This document shows positions 9,239 to 17,147 of a stretch of 26,658 nucleotides of DNA, piece by piece; the first letter of the stretch is position 1, and each line of letters starts with the position of its first letter. The notes beneath the pieces are model-generated. The model was given only the letters and a program-made list of their open reading frames with translations. It had not been told where the DNA came from and searched no databases. Position numbers and translations under genes: made by a program. This DNA comes from DASXYU01 sp036502295 (GTDB taxonomy: Bacteria > Actinomycetota > Actinomycetes > Mycobacteriales > Jatrophihabitantaceae): the NCBI GenBank assembly GCA_036502295.1, contig DASXYU010000087.1, forward strand, positions 1 to 26,658. The letters are read 5' to 3'.

Positions 9239-9245
9239 GCGAACC
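9230..9245 (-). promoter_or_regulatory. CUUG-tetraloop hairpin over the glnD ribosome site and start
   Basis: Between glnK and glnD the minus strand reads GGTTCG-CTTG-CGAACC, a perfect 6-bp stem closed by a CUUG tetraloop, a loop type known to be unusually stable. Part of the GAGG ribosome site (9247-9244) lies in the stem and the TTG start (9238-9236) lies in the loop. Folding should therefore lower glnD translation relative to glnK. The 16-bp sequence is also a perfect DNA palindrome, so a protein-binding site is an alternative. Confidence 0.5.
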
Positions 9246-9253
9246 TCACTGCC

Positions 9254-9595
9254 TCAGATTGCGTCGGCATCCTTCTCGCCGGTGCGCACTCGGACCAGGG
9301 ACTCGACTGGACTGACCCAGACCTTGCCGTCACCGATCTTGCCCGTGCGGGCCGCCTCGACGATCGCATCGACGATCTTCGTGACGTCCGCGTCGGCGAC
9401 GAGGATCTCGAGCTTCACCTTCGGCACGAGGTCGACGACGTACTCAGCGCCGCGGTAGACCTCGGTGTGGCCCTTCTGCCGACCGAAGCCCTGGACCTCA
9501 CTGATCGTGAGGCCCTGGACGCCGAGCACCTCCAGGGCCGACTTCACGTCATCGAGCTTGAACGGCTTGATGACTGCGGTTACGAGCTTGGCCAT
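9254..9595 (-). CDS. glnK: Nitrogen regulatory protein PII (GlnK)
   Basis: This is a trimeric PII signal protein that binds ATP/ADP and 2-oxoglutarate and gates the ammonium channel. The product has 113 residues, the standard size. It begins MAKLVTAVIKPFKLDDVKSA. The T-loop reads FGRQKGHTEVYRGAEYVVD and includes the PII signature YRGAEY. Tyr52 aligns with the Tyr51 that is adenylylated in Corynebacterium and Streptomyces GlnK and uridylylated in E. coli. The C-terminal signature TGKIGDGKVWVSPVESLVRVR is intact. The ATG (9595-9593) lies 2 nt after the amt stop, and GAAGGGG at the end of amt serves as the ribosome site. Position between amt and glnD supports a GlnK role: sequestration on Amt and modification by GlnD. 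Confidence 0.97.
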   Translation of the reverse strand: MAKLVTAVIKPFKLDDVKSALEVLGVQGLTISEVQGFGRQKGHTEVYRGAEYVVDLVPKVKLEILVADADVTKIVDAIVEAARTGKIGDGKVWVSPVESLVRVRTGEKDADAI

Positions 9596-9597
9596 GC

Positions 9598-10968
9598 TTA
9601 GACCCCTTCCGTGACGAGGTGCGACGAGAGCGACGAGCCCAGCTCGTACGCGGTCTCACCGTGCTCGTTGATGTCGATGCCCTCGACCTCGGCCTCAGGC
9701 TTCACACGCCAACCGATCGTGTACTTGATGATGAGACCCAGGATCGCGGTGATGACACCCGACCAGACCAGCGTAAACAGCACGCCGGCAGCCTGGTGAC
9801 CGAGGAGCGTGGCGTTGCCGCCGTAGAAGATGCCGTCTCCACCCGCCGGGAAGAAGTTGTCCAGGCCCTGCGGCGAATGCTTCGCCGTGCCGACGAATCC
9901 GATGAGCAGAGCGCCCAGGATTCCACCGACGAGGTGGACGCCCACCACGTCGAGAGAGTCGTCGTAGCCGAACTTGTACTTCAATCCGACGGCAAGAGAG
10001 CAGACGATGCCAGCCACGCCGCCGACCACGATCGAGCCTACGAAGTTCACCGCGCCACAGGACGGGGTGATCGCAACGAGACCCGCGACGATGCCGGAGG
10101 CCGCGCCGAGCGAGGTGAACTTGCCGTGCACGATGCGCTCGGTGATGAGCCAGAGGATGCAGGCGGTCGCGGTGGCGACGGTCGTGGTCATGAACGTCCA
10201 CGGCATCTCCTTCGCGTACTGGCCGTTGAGCCAGCTGGCGTTGGAGCCGTCATCCGTAGCGACACCGGTGACGACCGAGCCGACGTTGAAGCCGTACCAG
10301 CCGAACCAGAGCAGGCCGGCACCGATCATCGTGAGCGTCACGTTGTGCGGCTTCATCGGGTCCTTCTTGAACCCGATGCGTTTGCCCGTGATTATCGCCA
10401 GCACGAGGCCTGCGATACCCGCGTTGATATGGACGACCGTTCCACCGGCGTAGTCGAGGTTCGGGAACTTGGTGTAGAACCAGCCACCACCCCAGACGTT
10501 GTGCGCGATCGGGAAGTAGACCAGGGTCACCCAGAAGACGACGAAGATCGCCCAGGACGCGATCTTGATGCGGTCAGCGATCGCACCACTGATCAGCGCC
10601 GCGGTGATCGCCGCGAACGTCATCTGGAACAGCACGAAGACGTACTGGTCAGCCGACTCGAGGTGCAGACCGAAAAGGTTGAACGGGTTCGCGATGAGCT
10701 TGCCGTTTCCTGCACCCGGGTTTGTCCCGAACCAACCACCCTCAGACCATCCCCACAACGGGAAGATGATGGCGACGATCGCGAAGGCCACGAACGACAT
10801 CATCATCATGTTGAGGGTGGACTTCGACCGCGTCATGCCGCCGTAGAAGAGCGCGAGGGCGGGGACCGTCATCATCAAGACAAGGGCTGTCGCCACGAGC
10901 ATAAAGGCGATGTAGCCGTCCAATGGAGCCTCCATCATCTGGTTCGTGGGAGGCGAGACGTCCCCCAC
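9598..10968 (-). CDS. amt: Ammonium transporter, Amt/AmtB family
   Basis: Amt is a trimeric inner-membrane channel that brings ammonium into the cell. The 456-residue protein is hydrophobic throughout, consistent with the family's 11 membrane helices. It has LALFYGGMTRSKSTLNM near the start and the family signature DYAGGTVVHINAGIAGLVLA, with pore His180 (VHINAG) and the second pore His345 (GVHLVGG). The cytosolic tail ends in TAYELGSSLSSHLVTEGV. The GTG start (10968-10966) has no close ribosome site. A purine-rich GAGAGGAGA sits 20-28 nt upstream inside a hairpin. ATG codons 10-11 are an alternative but have no better ribosome site. Downstream glnK follows after 2 nt. A GlnR box lies about 80 nt upstream. 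Confidence 0.95.
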   Translation of the reverse strand: MGDVSPPTNQMMEAPLDGYIAFMLVATALVLMMTVPALALFYGGMTRSKSTLNMMMMSFVAFAIVAIIFPLWGWSEGGWFGTNPGAGNGKLIANPFNLFGLHLESADQYVFVLFQMTFAAITAALISGAIADRIKIASWAIFVVFWVTLVYFPIAHNVWGGGWFYTKFPNLDYAGGTVVHINAGIAGLVLAIITGKRIGFKKDPMKPHNVTLTMIGAGLLWFGWYGFNVGSVVTGVATDDGSNASWLNGQYAKEMPWTFMTTTVATATACILWLITERIVHGKFTSLGAASGIVAGLVAITPSCGAVNFVGSIVVGGVAGIVCSLAVGLKYKFGYDDSLDVVGVHLVGGILGALLIGFVGTAKHSPQGLDNFFPAGGDGIFYGGNATLLGHQAAGVLFTLVWSGVITAILGLIIKYTIGWRVKPEAEVEGIDINEHGETAYELGSSLSSHLVTEGV

Positions 10969-10976
10969 CGAGTTGT

Positions 10977-10999
10977 AAGAGAGGGGTGTCTCCTCTCTT
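10977..10999 (-). promoter_or_regulatory. 8-bp-stem hairpin in the amt leader
   Basis: AAGAGAGG-N7-CCTCTCTT is a perfect inverted repeat ending 8 nt before the amt GTG. The only good purine-rich ribosome-site match in the leader (GAGAGGAGA, 10997-10989) is inside its 5' arm and loop. The hairpin could hide that site, or bring it closer to the GTG. Confidence 0.45.
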
Positions 11000-11023
11000 C
11001 AGGCAGCACTTTGTTCTGACGAG

Positions 11024-11062
11024 GTTTCGACAAATCACCGACACGCGTTTCGTGCGTGTAAC
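11024..11062 (-). promoter_or_regulatory. GlnR-type operator upstream of amt
   Basis: The minus strand has GTTAC-ACGCAC-GAAAC at 11062-11047, an exact fit to the GlnR consensus GTnAC-n6-GAAAC described in Streptomyces and Mycobacterium. A second GAAAC half-site with a degenerate partner (GGTGA-TTTGTC-GAAAC, 11039-11024) follows 7 nt later, resembling the paired four-half-site layout of strong GlnR targets. The site lies between divergent amt and pepN, 79 nt from the amt start and 72 nt from the pepN start. GlnR itself is not encoded in the window. Confidence 0.7.
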
Positions 11063-11134
11063 CAAATCATCTGTGCTCTGAGCGTTATCTCCGGCATTTC
11101 GGGGCGATTTGCGGACGTGTCGTAGGTTTCCGAC

Positions 11135-13657
11135 ATGACGAGGTCGCTGACGCGCGAAGAAGCTGTCGAACGCGCGGGAACTGTAAGCGCAACCAGTTAC
11201 GACATTGCCCTTGATCTGCGCGGTGCCGCCACTGAGGCCGAGTTCGTTTCCGTCACGACGCTGCGCTTCGACGCAACGCCGGGGGCGTCCTGCTTCGTCG
11301 AGGTGCAGTCCGCCCGGCTGCACTCAGCCGTCCTCAACGGAACGCCGCTCGACATCGCGACGGCCTACGACGCCGGGGCCGGGCGGTTGCAGCTCGCCGA
11401 ACTCGACGCGCAGAACGAACTCGTGATCGACGCGGTGATGGCGTACTCACACGACGGCGAGGGCCTGCACCGCCACGTCGATCCTGCGGACGGCAACACC
11501 TACCTGTACGCCACCTCGGCCCTCACCTGCGCGCCGCGATGGTTCGCCTGCTTCGATCAGCCCGACCTCAAGGCGCGGATCACCCTGGATGTCACCACAC
11601 CGGCGGAGTGGAGCGTGATCGGCAACGGGCCGGGGACGCAGATCGAGCCGGGGCGGTGGATCTTCGCCGAGACTCCCCCGATGCCGAGCTACGTCGCCAC
11701 CGTCTGCGCCGGGCCGTGGCACTCGGTTCGGGCCGAGCATCATGGGGGTCCCCCCGGCAACGAAGGCGTAGCCGCCGCGGGCGGAATCGTCCTCGGTATC
11801 CATGCCCGGGCCTCGCTCGCCGCCGCCCTCGACCGCGACGGCGAGGACCTGCTGCAGTTCACCGCCGACTGTATGGACGAGTTCCACCGCCTCTTCGGCG
11901 TCCACTATCCGTGGGGCGAGTATCACCAGGTGTTCTGCCCCGACTTCAACTGGGGCGCGATGGAGAACGTCGGCTGCGTCACCATCCGCGATCAGTACAT
12001 GTTCCGTGGCAGGGCCACCACCGCCGAACTGGCCGGGCGCGCCTCGACCATCGCGCATGAGATGGCGCACATGTGGTTCGGCAACCTCGTCACGTTCCGA
12101 TGGTGGGAGGACATGTGGCTCAACGAGGCCTTCGCGGAATACCTCGGCTACCGGGTCACCGACGCGGTCTCGGACGCCTACGCACCGTGGATCGACTTCG
12201 GCATCGTGCGCAAGGCGTGGGGCTACAACGCCGACCGCCGTCCCTCGACCCACCCGATCGCCGGCGTCGAGATCAAGGACGCGGGAGCCGCGGAGAACGC
12301 CTTCGACGGCATCTCCTACGCCAAGGGGGCGTCGGTGGTACGGCAGGTGGCGACCTACCTCGGCGAGGACGTCTTCCTCACCGGACTGCGTGCCTACTTC
12401 CACGCACATGAGTACGGCAACGCCACCTTCGCCGACCTGATCGCCGCTTGGACCGAGGCCGGCGCCGTCGACCTCGATACGTGGGCCGAGCAGTGGCTAC
12501 GCACCTCCGGGGTGGACACCCTGGCGGTCGAGCGGGGCAAGGACGGGGCCGCCCTGCTCCGCACGGTTCCCTCCGGAGACAGGGCGGGACGGCCGCATGC
12601 CCTCACCGTCACCTCCTTCGACGCGAAGGGACGGGAGTTGCGCCGGACCCCGCTCTACGTCAAGCAGGAGCGGACGCCGCTGCAGCCGCTGCCCGCACAA
12701 GCCGCGCTCGTCCTGCCGGATGCCCTCGATCAGACGTGGGCGAAGGTGTCGCTGCCCGACACCGAGTGGCGCAGTCTGCCGTCCTTCGTCTCGGCATTGC
12801 CGACCGCGTCGCGAGTGAGCGTGGCGAACGCGCTGCGCCTCGCCGTGGCGGATGCGGAGCTGAATCCCACGATCGCCGTCGCAGTGGTCGCCGCGCTGCT
12901 CAGCACCGAGACGGACGAGTCGATGATCACCTCACTGTCGAAGTGGGGTACCGAGACCCTCTGCGCCTCCTACCTCTCGCCGGGGGCGAACCGCGACGCG
13001 TCGCTGGCGTTGCTCGCTCAGGCTGCGACGGTGCTGCTGCGTTCGGCGGAGCCGGGCTCGGGGCGGCAGCTCACGGCGGCGCGGGCGTTCGTGGCAAGCA
13101 CGCCGGAGAACGAGACCCTGCGCGCCTGGCTCGGCGGCGAGGTGCCTCACGGCGTGGAACTCGACGCCGATCTGCGTTGGGCGGTCCTCGCCAAGCTCGT
13201 CTCGCGCGGGGTCGCCGGAGAGGCCGAGATCGCGGACGAGGCCGCGCGCGACGTCAGCGCCACCGGCGCGGTCAACGCCGTCCGGCTGCGCGCACTGCAG
13301 CCCGACGAGGCGGCGAAGGCCGCCGCGTGGACGATGCTGATGCAGGACGAGGACGCGTCGAACTACGCGCTCTACGCGGCTGCTGAAGGCTTCTGGCATC
13401 CCGCACAGACCGAGCTGACAGCGGCCTACGTTCCGCGTTTCTTCGGCGAGATCTCCGCCACCGCGAGCTTCCGCTCGGGATGGGTGCTGAGCCGCCTCGC
13501 GCTGCTGGCCTATCCGTGGACGGCGGTGGACTCCTCAACGGTCAAGCTGACGGAACGGCTGCTGAGACGAAAGCTGCCCGAGACGCTGCGCCGATCACTC
13601 GTCGACGCCGGTGACGACCTCAAGCGCGCGCTCACCAGCCGCCTGCGCTTCAGCTAG
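11135..13657 (+). CDS. pepN: Aminopeptidase N, M1 zinc metallopeptidase
   Basis: PepN removes N-terminal amino acids from peptides in the cytosol. The 840-residue length matches actinobacterial PepN. The exopeptidase motif GAMEN is at residues 274-278. The zinc site is H308-E-M-A-H312 with E331 (HEXXH-X18-E). The C-terminal ERAP1-like helical domain fills residues 500-840. There is no signal peptide. Residues 203-217 (HGGPPGNEGVAAAGG) look inserted between typical EH and GIVLGIHARASLA and correspond to a DNA repeat also found in glnE. The ATG has only a weak ribosome site. TAGGTT ends 6 nt before it, so a leaderless transcript is possible. The gene diverges from amt and converges on ftsY with a 12-nt gap. 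It interrupts the usual ftsY-amt order. Confidence 0.97.
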   Translation: MTRSLTREEAVERAGTVSATSYDIALDLRGAATEAEFVSVTTLRFDATPGASCFVEVQSARLHSAVLNGTPLDIATAYDAGAGRLQLAELDAQNELVIDAVMAYSHDGEGLHRHVDPADGNTYLYATSALTCAPRWFACFDQPDLKARITLDVTTPAEWSVIGNGPGTQIEPGRWIFAETPPMPSYVATVCAGPWHSVRAEHHGGPPGNEGVAAAGGIVLGIHARASLAAALDRDGEDLLQFTADCMDEFHRLFGVHYPWGEYHQVFCPDFNWGAMENVGCVTIRDQYMFRGRATTAELAGRASTIAHEMAHMWFGNLVTFRWWEDMWLNEAFAEYLGYRVTDAVSDAYAPWIDFGIVRKAWGYNADRRPSTHPIAGVEIKDAGAAENAFDGISYAKGASVVRQVATYLGEDVFLTGLRAYFHAHEYGNATFADLIAAWTEAGAVDLDTWAEQWLRTSGVDTLAVERGKDGAALLRTVPSGDRAGRPHALTVTSFDAKGRELRRTPLYVKQERTPLQPLPAQAALVLPDALDQTWAKVSLPDTEWRSLPSFVSALPTASRVSVANALRLAVADAELNPTIAVAVVAALLSTETDESMITSLSKWGTETLCASYLSPGANRDASLALLAQAATVLLRSAEPGSGRQLTAARAFVASTPENETLRAWLGGEVPHGVELDADLRWAVLAKLVSRGVAGEAEIADEAARDVSATGAVNAVRLRALQPDEAAKAAAWTMLMQDEDASNYALYAAAEGFWHPAQTELTAAYVPRFFGEISATASFRSGWVLSRLALLAYPWTAVDSSTVKLTERLLRRKLPETLRRSLVDAGDDLKRALTSRLRFS
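11741..11785 (+). repeat. GC-rich repeat inserted in frame in pepN (copy 1)
   Basis: The element begins TGGGGGTCCCCCCGGCA and continues to GGCGTAGCCGCCG, with a GGGGGTCCCCC inverted repeat at its start. It encodes HGGPPGNEGVAAAGG. A near copy in the same reading phase and direction occurs in glnE (23061-23104, minus strand). The flanking PepN sequence reads as normal family sequence when the segment is removed. Confidence 0.6.
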
Positions 13658-13669
13658 CCCGCAGAGGAC

Positions 13670-14875
13670 TCAGTCAGCGAGCAGCGCGTCCACGAAGGTT
13701 GTGGGGTCGAAGAGGGCGAGGTCATCGGCACCCTCACCGAGACCCACGAGCTTCACCGGCACGCCGAGCTCGCGTTGTACCGCGATGACGATGCCGCCCT
13801 TGGCCGTGCCGTCGAGCTTGGTGAGGACGATGCCGGTGACGTCGACGACCTCGGTGAAGACGCGCGCCTGGATGAGTCCGTTCTGGCCGGTGGTTGCGTC
13901 GAGGACGAGCAGCGTCTCGTCCACCGGACCCTGCTTCTCGATGACGCGCTTCACCTTGCCGAGTTCGTCCATCAGGCCGACCTTGGTGTGCAGCCGCCCC
14001 GCAGTGTCGATGAGGACGGTGTCGACGCCGCCCTCAGTGCCGACCCTCACCGCATCGAAGGCGACGGAGGCCGGGTCTCCCCCCTCGGGGCCGCGGACGG
14101 TACGGGCGCCGACGCGCTCACCCCAGGTGGCGAGCTGGTCCGCGGCCGCGGCGCGGAACGTGTCAGCCGCGCCGAGCAGCACGCTGCGTCCGTCGGCGAC
14201 GATGACCCGGGCGAGTTTGCCGCAGGTGGTGGTCTTACCGGTGCCGTTGACACCGACCACCATCACCACCGCAGGACGCCCCTGTGCCTTGGTCGCCAGC
14301 GTCCTGTCGAGGTCGGGCCGCAGCGCCGTGATGAGTTCGTTCGCCAGCAGGTGCCGCAGCTCCGACGGGTCGCGCGTGCCGAGCACCTTCGTCTGTTCCT
14401 TGAGGTTGTCGATGATCTCGGTGGTGGCGCCCACGCCGACGTCGGCGGTGAGCAGGGCCTCCTCGATCTCCTCCCACGCCGCGTCGTCGAGGTTCTCCCG
14501 CGAGAGGACGGTGAGCAGGCCGCGTCCGAGGCCGTTGGAACGTGCCAACCGGGACCGGAGCCGCTGCATCCGCCCAGCGGTCGGCTCCGGGGTTTCGACA
14601 AGCGATCCGCGAGTAGACGGCGGCAGCGTCGGGGCGAAGGGCTCAACCATCGGAGGGAGTTCGACGGTGCTGGAGATGCTGCGCGTCGCCGAGTCGCGCG
14701 GCTCCTCGGCGTCCTCACCGACGCGGGCTTCCGGTGGTGCAGGTGCGGCCGGAGGTCGCGTCTCGAGATCACGACGTCCGCGCGTCCTCGAGACGTAGAA
14801 GGTCAGCGCAAACCCAAGAGCGAGCAGACCGAAGACGATCGCGACCCAGAGCCAGATCGACGAACTTTCGGTCAC
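13670..14875 (-). CDS. ftsY: Signal recognition particle receptor FtsY
   Basis: FtsY is the SRP receptor GTPase that docks ribosome-SRP complexes at the membrane. The product has 401 residues. A membrane segment at about 7-28 (IWLWVAIVFGLLALGFALTF) is typical of actinobacterial FtsY. An acidic, proline-rich linker extends to about 105. The N domain follows (LDDAAWEEIEEALLTADVGV). The G domain has G1 GVNGTGKT at 208-215, DTFRAAAADQL, DTAGR at 290-294 and TKLDG at 352-356, and the C-terminus is GLGEGADDLALFDPTTFVDALL. The GTG start overlaps the stop of the upstream L,D-transpeptidase as GTGA, which suggests coupled translation. There is no ribosome site of its own. ffh, which in mycobacteria lies just past glnD, is not in this window. 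Confidence 0.97.
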   Translation of the reverse strand: MTESSSIWLWVAIVFGLLALGFALTFYVSRTRGRRDLETRPPAAPAPPEARVGEDAEEPRDSATRSISSTVELPPMVEPFAPTLPPSTRGSLVETPEPTAGRMQRLRSRLARSNGLGRGLLTVLSRENLDDAAWEEIEEALLTADVGVGATTEIIDNLKEQTKVLGTRDPSELRHLLANELITALRPDLDRTLATKAQGRPAVVMVVGVNGTGKTTTCGKLARVIVADGRSVLLGAADTFRAAAADQLATWGERVGARTVRGPEGGDPASVAFDAVRVGTEGGVDTVLIDTAGRLHTKVGLMDELGKVKRVIEKQGPVDETLLVLDATTGQNGLIQARVFTEVVDVTGIVLTKLDGTAKGGIVIAVQRELGVPVKLVGLGEGADDLALFDPTTFVDALLAD

Positions 14876-16005
14876 GAGGAGGCGGCGCTGTCAGTCGGAG
14901 TCTCGCTGGACGAGGACGAGCCGGGTGCTGACGCCGAACCGGACGAACCGGTCGTGTCGTAGCGGTTGATCAGCTTGCCGCCTTGTGACCACTGCTGCCA
15001 CGGGACGTTCCAGTCGCCGTAGCCGTCCCACGACGGCATCTTTCCGCCGTCGGTGTTCTTGTACTCGACTACGTCACCGACCTGGCTGAAGTTGTAGAAC
15101 CACTTGGCGTCCGCGGTAGTCAGGTTGGTGCAGCCGTTGGAGGTCGAGAGCTGCCCGATATGGGAGTTCCACGGTGCGGCGTGGATGTACTCACCGGAAT
15201 TGGTGACGCGCACCGACCAGTTCACGATCTCGTCGTAGCCGTCGCCGACCATTCGCACCGCGCCGCTCGGCCGTAACTTCTCGGGATCGGTCGCCGGGTC
15301 AAGCGCCTCACCCTTCTGCATCACCACCTTGACTCCGTTGTACGTCGGTGTCTGCGCGGCGCCGAGGGAGACCTCGATGGTCTTCACCTGCTTGCCATTC
15401 TTGGTGACGACCATCGTCTTGGAGCCAGCGTCGACGTAGGAGATGTTCGCATCGCCCGTGCCGATCGAGATCGAGCTGAGCTTGCCGTCGTAGACCAGGC
15501 AGTCGCCGGCACTCTTATTCGCGAGGTCCAGGTTCACCTCGATGTCGGCGTGCGCGGGCCAGTAGTTGGCGTTACGCAGCCGGTAGTGCGCCTCGAAGGT
15601 GTTCGTCTTCTTCTCATCGCTGTTCGGCTGGGACCAGTTCCACGCACCGTCGGCGGGCTGGCCGTCCACGGTCACGGTCACGCCCTTGTTGAACTCGATG
15701 GTGTTAGCGGGGTGGGGCGTGGCGTAGATGATGATCGGCATCCCCACGCCCCAGGTCGTGCCGTCGTTCTCAAGCGAGGAGAGGTGCACCTTCGTGGTCT
15801 TGGCGCAGGTCGGTGCGGACGAGGTAGAGACGCCCGTGCTGGCGCTGGTCGCGGGCGGCGGCACAGACTGCGTCACCGTCTGAGTGACCACGCCTCCCCC
15901 GCCCGTGGTGGTGGATCCGGTCGAGCAGGCCGAGAGGGTCACGGCCGCGGCGGCAACGATGAGGGCAGCGCCGAACCAGCGCGAACGAGGATTCACATCG
16001 ACCAC
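14872..16005 (-). CDS. L,D-transpeptidase lipoprotein with variant SNGC active-site motif (copy A)
   Basis: This YkuD-family enzyme is expected to make 3-3 cross-links in peptidoglycan outside the membrane. The 377 residues start with a lipoprotein signal with lipobox LSAC (Cys27). A Thr/Ser-rich linker and an Ig-like domain (GVGMPIIIYATPHPANTIEF onward) come next. The YkuD domain runs from about residue 200, with His275 (EYIHAAPW) and presumed nucleophile Cys292. The motif is TSNGCTNL rather than the family SHGC, so the His two residues before Cys is Asn290 (codon AAC, one base from CAC). A Ser-rich tail of about 28 residues follows. The start may be GTG 16005 or GTG 15996, three codons later. 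It resembles copy B closely in layout. The enzyme may be altered or inactive, but the remaining fold looks intact. Confidence 0.9.
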   Translation of the reverse strand: MVDVNPRSRWFGAALIVAAAAVTLSACSTGSTTTGGGGVVTQTVTQSVPPPATSASTGVSTSSAPTCAKTTKVHLSSLENDGTTWGVGMPIIIYATPHPANTIEFNKGVTVTVDGQPADGAWNWSQPNSDEKKTNTFEAHYRLRNANYWPAHADIEVNLDLANKSAGDCLVYDGKLSSISIGTGDANISYVDAGSKTMVVTKNGKQVKTIEVSLGAAQTPTYNGVKVVMQKGEALDPATDPEKLRPSGAVRMVGDGYDEIVNWSVRVTNSGEYIHAAPWNSHIGQLSTSNGCTNLTTADAKWFYNFSQVGDVVEYKNTDGGKMPSWDGYGDWNVPWQQWSQGGKLINRYDTTGSSGSASAPGSSSSSETPTDSAASS

Positions 16006-16029
16006 GGTACCGACTGGATGCGTGGTTTC

Positions 16030-16052
16030 GAGATGCCCCTCCGGGGCGTCTC
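16030..16052 (-). terminator. Hairpin between the two L,D-transpeptidase genes
   Basis: GAGATGCCCC-TCC-GGGGCGTCTC (plus strand) forms a 10-bp stem with one G-U pair. On the minus-strand RNA that pair is a C-A mismatch, so the stem is 5 bp, a mismatch and 4 bp. It lies 28 nt past the copy B stop and 24 nt before the copy A start. No U-tract follows. It could reduce read-through from smc and copy B into copy A and ftsY. Confidence 0.45.
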
Positions 16053-16079
16053 AATCACTGTATGAATGCTCAACCGCCG

Positions 16080-17147
16080 TCAGGAGCTCAGGGCCTTCAG
16101 TGGCAGCTTGCTGGACGTCCACTGCTGCCAGGTGAGGTTCCAGTCGCCGTAGCCGTCCCAGTACGGCATCTTCGTGGTGTTCGGCACGTTGGCGTAGGTC
16201 ACCACGTCCCCGACCTGGCTGAACTTGTAGAACCACTCGCCGTCGGCGGGCTTGAGGTTGGTGCAGCCATGGGAGGTGCTCCGCGTGCCGATGTTGGTGT
16301 TCCAGCCGGCCGCGTGCACGTATTCGCCCGAGAGCGTGATCCGCACCGACCACGGCACCGGGTCGTTCGTGTAGCCCGGTCCGTTCATCATCACCGTGCC
16401 GTCGGTGCGCAGCTTGCCGGGGTTCTTCGGATCGGCCTCGCCCTTCTGCATGACGACCTTCGTGCCGTTGAAGGTGGGGTTCTGCGCATCGCCGAGCGAA
16501 ACCGGGATCGTCGTCTCTCCGGCCGGCGCCACCTGCTTGCCGTCGCTGGTCACCGTCATCCGCAGCGTGGCCGAATCGACACTGGAGATGTGTTGCGCGC
16601 CGATCTTGAAGTCGACGGAGGTGAGGGCATCGGCGAAGACCAGACCGGGACCCGCGGAGAGGCCCCCGATCGGAAGGTCGACATGGATCTCGGAGTGCGC
16701 GGGCCAGTACTGGCGCTGGCGGTAATGCGCCTCGATGGTGTGCGACTTCACCTCGTCATCGGTGGGCTGCTCCCAGTACCAGGCGCCACCGGCGTCCTGG
16801 CCGTCCACCGTGACGCTCACCGCCTTCTCGAAGGCCGTGGCATCGGTGGGGGCCGGGGTGAAGCGCAGGATGATTGGCATGCCGACGCCGTAAGTCGCGT
16901 CGTCCGGCTCAACCGAGGTGACGTGCACCGTCTGCGCCGGCGCAGAAGTAGACGGTGCCGGCGAGGACGAGCCGGGCGCAGAGGCTGACGTCGTCGGCGG
17001 GTCGCCCGAGGTCTGCGGCGAACTCGGTGAGGACGAGGTACTCGGTGGCGTGCTCACCGAACCTGTCGTGCACGCGGCGAGAAAGCCGCAGGCCAGCAAC
17101 GCAACGACTACGAGCGCGCAGCCAGAAGGCCGTCCGGTCCGGGTCAC
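16080..17147 (-). CDS. L,D-transpeptidase lipoprotein with canonical SHGC motif (copy B)
   Basis: This is a second YkuD-family lipoprotein, 355 residues, with lipobox LAAC (Cys26). A Ser/Thr/Pro linker runs to about residue 70. The Ig-like domain (VTSVEPDDATYGVGMPIILRF) and the catalytic domain follow, with His278 (EYVHAAGW), His293 and nucleophile Cys295 in TSHGCTNL. The C-terminus has MPYWDGYGDWNLTWQQW, almost the same as in copy A, so the two are tandem paralogues. The layout matches LdtMt1/LdtMt2-like enzymes of mycobacteria, which make 3-3 cross-links and are inhibited by carbapenems. The GTG start overlaps the smc stop as GTGA, so translation is probably coupled to smc. The gene lies between smc and ftsY, which are adjacent in many actinobacteria. 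Confidence 0.93.
   Translation of the reverse strand: MTRTGRPSGCALVVVALLACGFLAACTTGSVSTPPSTSSSPSSPQTSGDPPTTSASAPGSSSPAPSTSAPAQTVHVTSVEPDDATYGVGMPIILRFTPAPTDATAFEKAVSVTVDGQDAGGAWYWEQPTDDEVKSHTIEAHYRQRQYWPAHSEIHVDLPIGGLSAGPGLVFADALTSVDFKIGAQHISSVDSATLRMTVTSDGKQVAPAGETTIPVSLGDAQNPTFNGTKVVMQKGEADPKNPGKLRTDGTVMMNGPGYTNDPVPWSVRITLSGEYVHAAGWNTNIGTRSTSHGCTNLKPADGEWFYKFSQVGDVVTYANVPNTTKMPYWDGYGDWNLTWQQWTSSKLPLKALSS

Noticed and set aside
14060..14110. CCCCCC-rich stretch in ftsY as a further copy of the coding repeat
   Set aside because: It encodes RGPEGGDPASVAFDAV, which is normal conserved FtsY sequence.
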